From Colias croceus (lineage: Eukaryota; Arthropoda; Insecta; Lepidoptera; Pieridae): a DNA stretch of 64,000 bases. The notes under the pieces are model-generated. The model was not told the DNA's origin. It ran no database searches and was given only the letters and a program-made list of their open reading frames with translations. Shown one piece after another: positions 42,301-48,300 of this stretch. How positions within the stretch are numbered: position 1 is the stretch's first letter; each line of letters starts with the position of its first letter. The position numbers were made by a program, and so were the translations under genes. The stretch covers positions 10,850,001 through 10,914,000 of the forward strand of contig NC_059549.1 in NCBI RefSeq assembly GCF_905220415.1. Direction: 5' to 3'.

Positions 42301-45300
42301 TGTAATATGTTTGCATTGTAATTGTTTGTCCGTCCACAAAAGTGCTTTTTACAAGGTTCTTAGAACTTGTATATATTGTAGAAACTATGTGTGATGTAAA
42401 CCAAAGGTTTCATGTGTAAAGTGGAGCTCCCGATAGCTTTAGTATAGAATGTAAATGGAACATTTCGCTTCACCAAGTCTAGAGATACCGTGGGATCAGC
42501 TTCACCAGCTGCAAGGGGCGCTCCCGGCTTCGCTTGCCGACTTCACTAACCCATCTTCCATTCTTCCATATTGTTTTGCTCTTGTAACATTTTTATTAAT
42601 GATTTCGTATGCTTCGTTCGCTAATTCCATTACTTTCATAATGTCTGTCGATGTTAGTGAAATAATAACAACGTGATTGACAGGAAATCGGTGTTTTGAC
42701 AAAATTTTAAAAAACATTCTAATACTGTGTATATGTCAAAACTCCTAATTCTAATGTCTTATTGTTCTGATTCTAATACTTATTATAATCTAAATTTTAA
42801 ATTATACGTAAAAAAAATTAGTTGTGCAAATAAGCTGAGATTGGACGGGCATGCAATAAATTTCCTCTCGTAGCATGTTTCTTTACTTCATCTATTCAAT
42901 TTTACACCCGACATATCTCTAGCACCTACATACGAATGGGTGGTTTCAGCTAATTTCACAACTGCACTAACACAATTCTATTGACCCGTAGTTTTTTCTA
43001 ATCGTTCGTGACAGTAGTTATTGGTAGTATTTAAGTCTCTCTACATCTTTTGACGATGGCATTATAGATTTTCAGTTTATCCTTGAAATGACAGCAATTT
43101 AACTGCTGTCACCGACGTTGCTAAAATCCCTTGACCATCGTTGAATGGTTATGGGTTTTTAGCTGTGTATTTTGTCAAGCGGAGGGATAATCTTTGTGTA
43201 TTATGTCTACTGGCCGCGTAGACAAGCTGGACAGCTCGTTCTCTCGTTCACGCTCCAGCAGCATGTCAAGCTTGGAGAACATATCGCAGGAAGGAATCCA
43301 GTGTTTGGCATTCGCTGACAGCTATATCAAGAAATCGGGTAAGATATTATCTAAGATTGATATTATTTTACATAACTTGTAGTTTATAAGAATCACCGAA
43401 AGTATATAAGGAAAGAAATTGTTTATAAGAGTAGAATAAGAGAATAAGAGTAGCATTATAAGCAACCTGTTCAATAACCTATACATTATACAACCAACAG
43501 TAAAAAATGGCAAAAACGACGTTTTAAGATCAGCAAAGTTGACAAGTTGTCCTGTCTCATCATTATAATTTGCTTCATTTGAAGTTTACTTTAAAAAATA
43601 TGATTGTTTTTAGATCCTACATCGTTGGTCCCGACGTTGTGGATAGGCACAACACTGGGGTCTGTGCTGACGATGATGATCAACCTCCCAGAAGCGGACT
43701 TGCGACACACGCAACCCGTAGTTGTTACGACTAGTGGTAAGTGCCATAACAAACCGAATACTTGATTCGTTTATTTTAACTAGATGTCTCTCTCTCTCTC
43801 TCACACTAGGATTTAAAATTATTAATTATCTTCTTTACTTTCAGGTGGTCCCATCTTTAGGTTAAAAGGGTCAATTTTGACCATGTCTTTTCTCGATTGT
43901 AATGGTGCTTTAATTCCCTATTCATATGAAAGCTGGAAGGACGATAGTAAAGATGTAAGTACATACCATACTTAAATATTCAATTTACATTCTCACATGA
44001 TTTTCGCAATATTGACGACATATTATTTATTTTAATTTAAGTACGAGGTTGAATTTTATCAATGAATGATCCAATTCTCACATTTTGTGGATCTGCTTTA
44101 ATTCTTTTTATTTTTTTAGAACCGAGAGCGAAGAGAAAGAACACCAACAAAGCAGAGTTCCTCGGGCAGCGGCAGCCACACGAGCCCCACGCCGCTGGAG
44201 GCCGGCGACCGCCAGTTCGTGGTCATCGCGTCCGAGAAGCAGGCGCGCGTGGTCGCGCTGCCCAGCCAGAACTGCGTCTACCGGCAGCAGATCGTCGACA
44301 CCGACTTTGTTGTTAAAGCTGAGATTGTGAGCTTAAAAGGTACTATTCTCTAACCGAATTATTGAAATTTTATTCTGGATTATGATCACTTTTCAGAAAA
44401 AGATAAAACCGAGTGGGAATCGTGGACAGTATGCAGAATCATACTTTATGTTCGCAGATAGCGTGTGCCTCGTGAGCTACCTGTCGACGGGCCACCTGTC
44501 GGCCTACAGCCTGCCGTCGCTCAGGCCGCTGCTACACGTAGATTTTCTGCCGCTCTCGGAGCTCAGGTGAGCCCTCCCCGACCCTCCACACGCGAATAAT
44601 TCACACCTTTTTATTCTATTCACTTTTTATGCAGAAAATTGTTTTTGAAACCGTCGATTATGTTAACATAAGTCGAAGAGAGGACACACGCTGATTCCAA
44701 AAACAATTTTGAAGCTCGATTATTAATAATACCTACTAACCTTTAACGTGTGACTGACGATCGATATATCCGAATGAGTCGGATCCCGGACCCGAGCGGC
44801 ACTCCGCACCGACTGTGGCACTAAATGATAATACAGCTTTTTACATAAACTAGATTAAACTAGCTTCGCAATATCAGCATGAGAATGCTGTAATTTTACG
44901 CTAACAGAGATTAAATTTTTTATCATTTTACATCATCCACCGTCGATCACGATCAGAATACATTTGCTATTTTATCATTTGGGAGCCGACCGACTCCTCT
45001 CAGTCGACTCGACGTTAGATCCGCTTGGCGCGGGACCGGCCTCTGGAGAGGGACAAATTTAACATTTTGCGATTCGAATTCGTGACACGCCCCGGTTCTC
45101 TGCCAAGCGGCACATTAGACGATCGGGCCAGCCGTAAGGCGCTAGTGGCCGTCGATTTCTAATCACAAAGTAGACAAAATTACGCAAACCTATCGAGCAC
45201 CTCCTGTGCTTTGGATATTTGGCACACTTTATCTATTTTTTATTTTCGTTACGCCGGACGAACCGTACACGACTCGAACACAACCTCTGACAATGGAACC

Positions 45301-48300
45301 ACACGAATGCATTCGGTCCGTTTGCCCGGGGATCGCGCACGCCCCCGCCCGTGCCTGCCCCTCCCCCCCACGCGCCGCAGCGCAGCCCGCCCCGCCCCGC
45401 GCCCCGCCCCGCCGCACCCCGCACGCCCGCGCGGGGCGCGCTGCGCTGCGACCGAACCATTAACTGACCGGTGCCTGTGTTCCTGGTAGCTTCCAGACAC
45501 AGTCCAAACAGAGGGGTATCGTAGACCCAATGCTCTCCATTTGGGGCCAACAACTCATTGTTAACGAGGACACGGACCAGTAAGTCTTCGTCTATAGCGG
45601 AATTGCGTTTGTCATGTACCCGCCATCATCACTGTGGAGTCGCTCAGCGGCCTCGCTCTCCTTTGTTAGACATGTTAGTGTTTCATGTTACCCGACCGGC
45701 TTCGTCCCCGCCCCCGCCCTGCCCCGCGACACCCTCCCTCGATCTGCACGTGGGCAATACATACTGAATCCGATTGGCATTTTTGTATCAAAAGCAGTCA
45801 ATAATTTAACAATTCTTAATCGACTAATGATATTTACTATTGAGCCTCGAAAAAAGCTCGGCATTCACTCTATTATAGATATTTAATATACTAGACCTGT
45901 ATATTGTTAGTCGAAAATGAAATCCGTTCGCTCTAGTCCCACCCCGCTTGCCCTCGCTTCACCCCGTCCGCGCCACACACACACCCTCACACACCCTCAC
46001 ACGCCCACACGTATCTACAGTCTCATACTCTACTCTGTACCCGACACTCTCACTGCTGTTCTCTTATCCTTGTAATCTTTCCTTAACTTTATTTTGTTAT
46101 GAGCATGACAGCTGTTGCATGATGATCTATTGCCTTCGACTTTATTTCAATGATTTCTCTCCATGTTCGCTTTTTGGTAGAAATAGAGATAATTAAAAAC
46201 TTTTTATTAGTAACAATACTACGGATGCAAATACAGGTGAGATGATTTCACTTACTTTTTAATAAATAACAGAATTTAAAAGTGCTAAAACTACTAACTA
46301 CAAGTTTAACAATTAAGAGTTCTGAAAATGATTTTTTAACATTGTATTTATTTAAATATGATCAAGATTTTGATCACTTATGCAATATCTACTCTATAAC
46401 TAAACGTATCCAATGTAAAGGAGTACTTTATTAATTTTTAAATAAACAAAAAAATGTAGTGGCGTTTTAGTCGACAGTTATATTATAATGTGAGTTGTTT
46501 GTGGCGTGTTACAGAATAGCGAAGACGTTCTGCTTCAGCAACCGCGGCCACGGGCTGTATCTCGCGTCGCCGACTGAAATACAGAAATTCACCATTGATG
46601 CTGAATTCTGGTACGTTTTTTGTTTCATTCCATTTTCTTATTTGATGAGGGTAATCTAATATTATAAGATTAAATACACTGGTTTTTTAAATAGTTTATT
46701 CATAGTTTGCGGAACATTAATTATAAGCAGAAAACTATAATGTTTTTTGGATGATGTTTACACCAAGTTTTGAATTGTCTCTAATACATCCAGTTCACAA
46801 CTAAACGAGATGATGGGGGAGCTTTTCCTGCCGCGCGACATGCCCGAGCCGCCCAAGGAAAGCTTTTTCCGCGGCCTCTTCGGGGGAGGGGTCAGGCCAC
46901 TCGATAGGGAAGAGTTATGTGAGTACTACTACCATAATAAAAATGAATTATTATGCATTTTTTGGTGTTCGCTATTAAATGCTATGCATTTAGCAATAAT
47001 TTACCTAAGCATTAAATACAATGCCCCTTTGTATTGAATTTCTACTGTTTTGTTTTTTACTTGCGTTATAATCCATATTAATATTATGATGATGTAATAC
47101 TATTTTAGTATGCACTGACTGACTTTTTTTAGTGTTTTTTAGTGTTATTCAGTTTTGCTTTCACGGTCAAATGTAAATTCATTTAAGTATTAATTGTTTA
47201 AACACGATAGAAAACAGCTCCGACTTGGATACGATTTTGGATAACAATAGTTGAAAATCCAGTATCTAATTTTGAATTATAAAAATCAAACACAATAGAA
47301 AGCTATCACAGTTTATTTTAAATGCTATATGTTATGTGAATTTACTTTGTGTGTGAATGTACTTAGTGTGAATGTACTCTATGTGTGAATATACCTACTC
47401 TGTGTGAACGTACTCTATGTGTGAATGTACTCGGTGTTAACGTACTCTGTGTGAATGTACGTTAAGCGTGAATGTACACTATATGTGAATGTACTCTACG
47501 CGTAAATGTACTCTAAGCGTGAATTTAATCTGAATGAATGTACTCTATGTGTGAATGAACTCTATGTGAATATACTCTAAGCGTGAATGTTCTCTATATG
47601 TTTATGTACTATATGCGTGACTCTATATGTTAATGTACTATGTGTGAATGAACTCTGAGTGTATGTGCTCTATGTGAATGTACTCTAAGAGTGAATGTAC
47701 TCTGTGTGAATGTACTCTAAGCGTGAATGTACTCTATGCATGTATGTACTCTATGTGAGAACGTTTTCTATGTGTGAGTGTAATTTTTATGTCACAGTTT
47801 ATTTTAAATGCTATATGTTATGTGAATTTACTTTGTGTGTGAATGTACTTAGTGTGAATGTACTCTATGTGTGAATATACTCTGTGTGAACGTACTCTAT
47901 GTGTGAATGTACTCTGTGTACTCTGTGTGAATTTAATCTATGTGAATATACTCTATACGGGAATGTAGTCTATGTGTGAATGAACTCTGTGTGAATGTGC
48001 TCTATGTGAATGTACTCTGTGTGAATGTACTCTAAGCGTGAATATACTCTGTGTGAATGTACTCTATGCGTGAATGAACTCTGTGTGAATGTACTCTAAG
48101 CGTGAATGTACTCTATGTGAGAACGTATTCTATGTGTGAGTGTAATTTTTATGTAATGTCAATATACGTGTACGTGTGTGCAGTCGGCGAGGGCAGCGGC
48201 AAGCCGAACCGCACGGTGGCCAAGCACATCCCGGGCGCGGAGGGCGCGGCGGGGCTGGCGGTGCGCGCGGGCGCGGCCTCCAGCGAGGTGGCGCGCGCGC

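Larger units (their letters stand above)
38895..43221 (+). other. Tomosyn: Tomosyn variable intron region
   Basis: This 4.3-kb stretch holds the linker exon at 39600-39767, the cassette candidate at 41501-41560 and a G-rich candidate at 40330-40468. The rest is non-coding as far as I can see. A GC-richer block around 40190-40580 coincides with the G-rich candidate. Confidence 0.6.

Noticed and set aside
47336..48150. Regular repeats that might look like a CRISPR array
   Set aside because: The units are degenerate, with no unique spacers, in a eukaryotic intron: a minisatellite.
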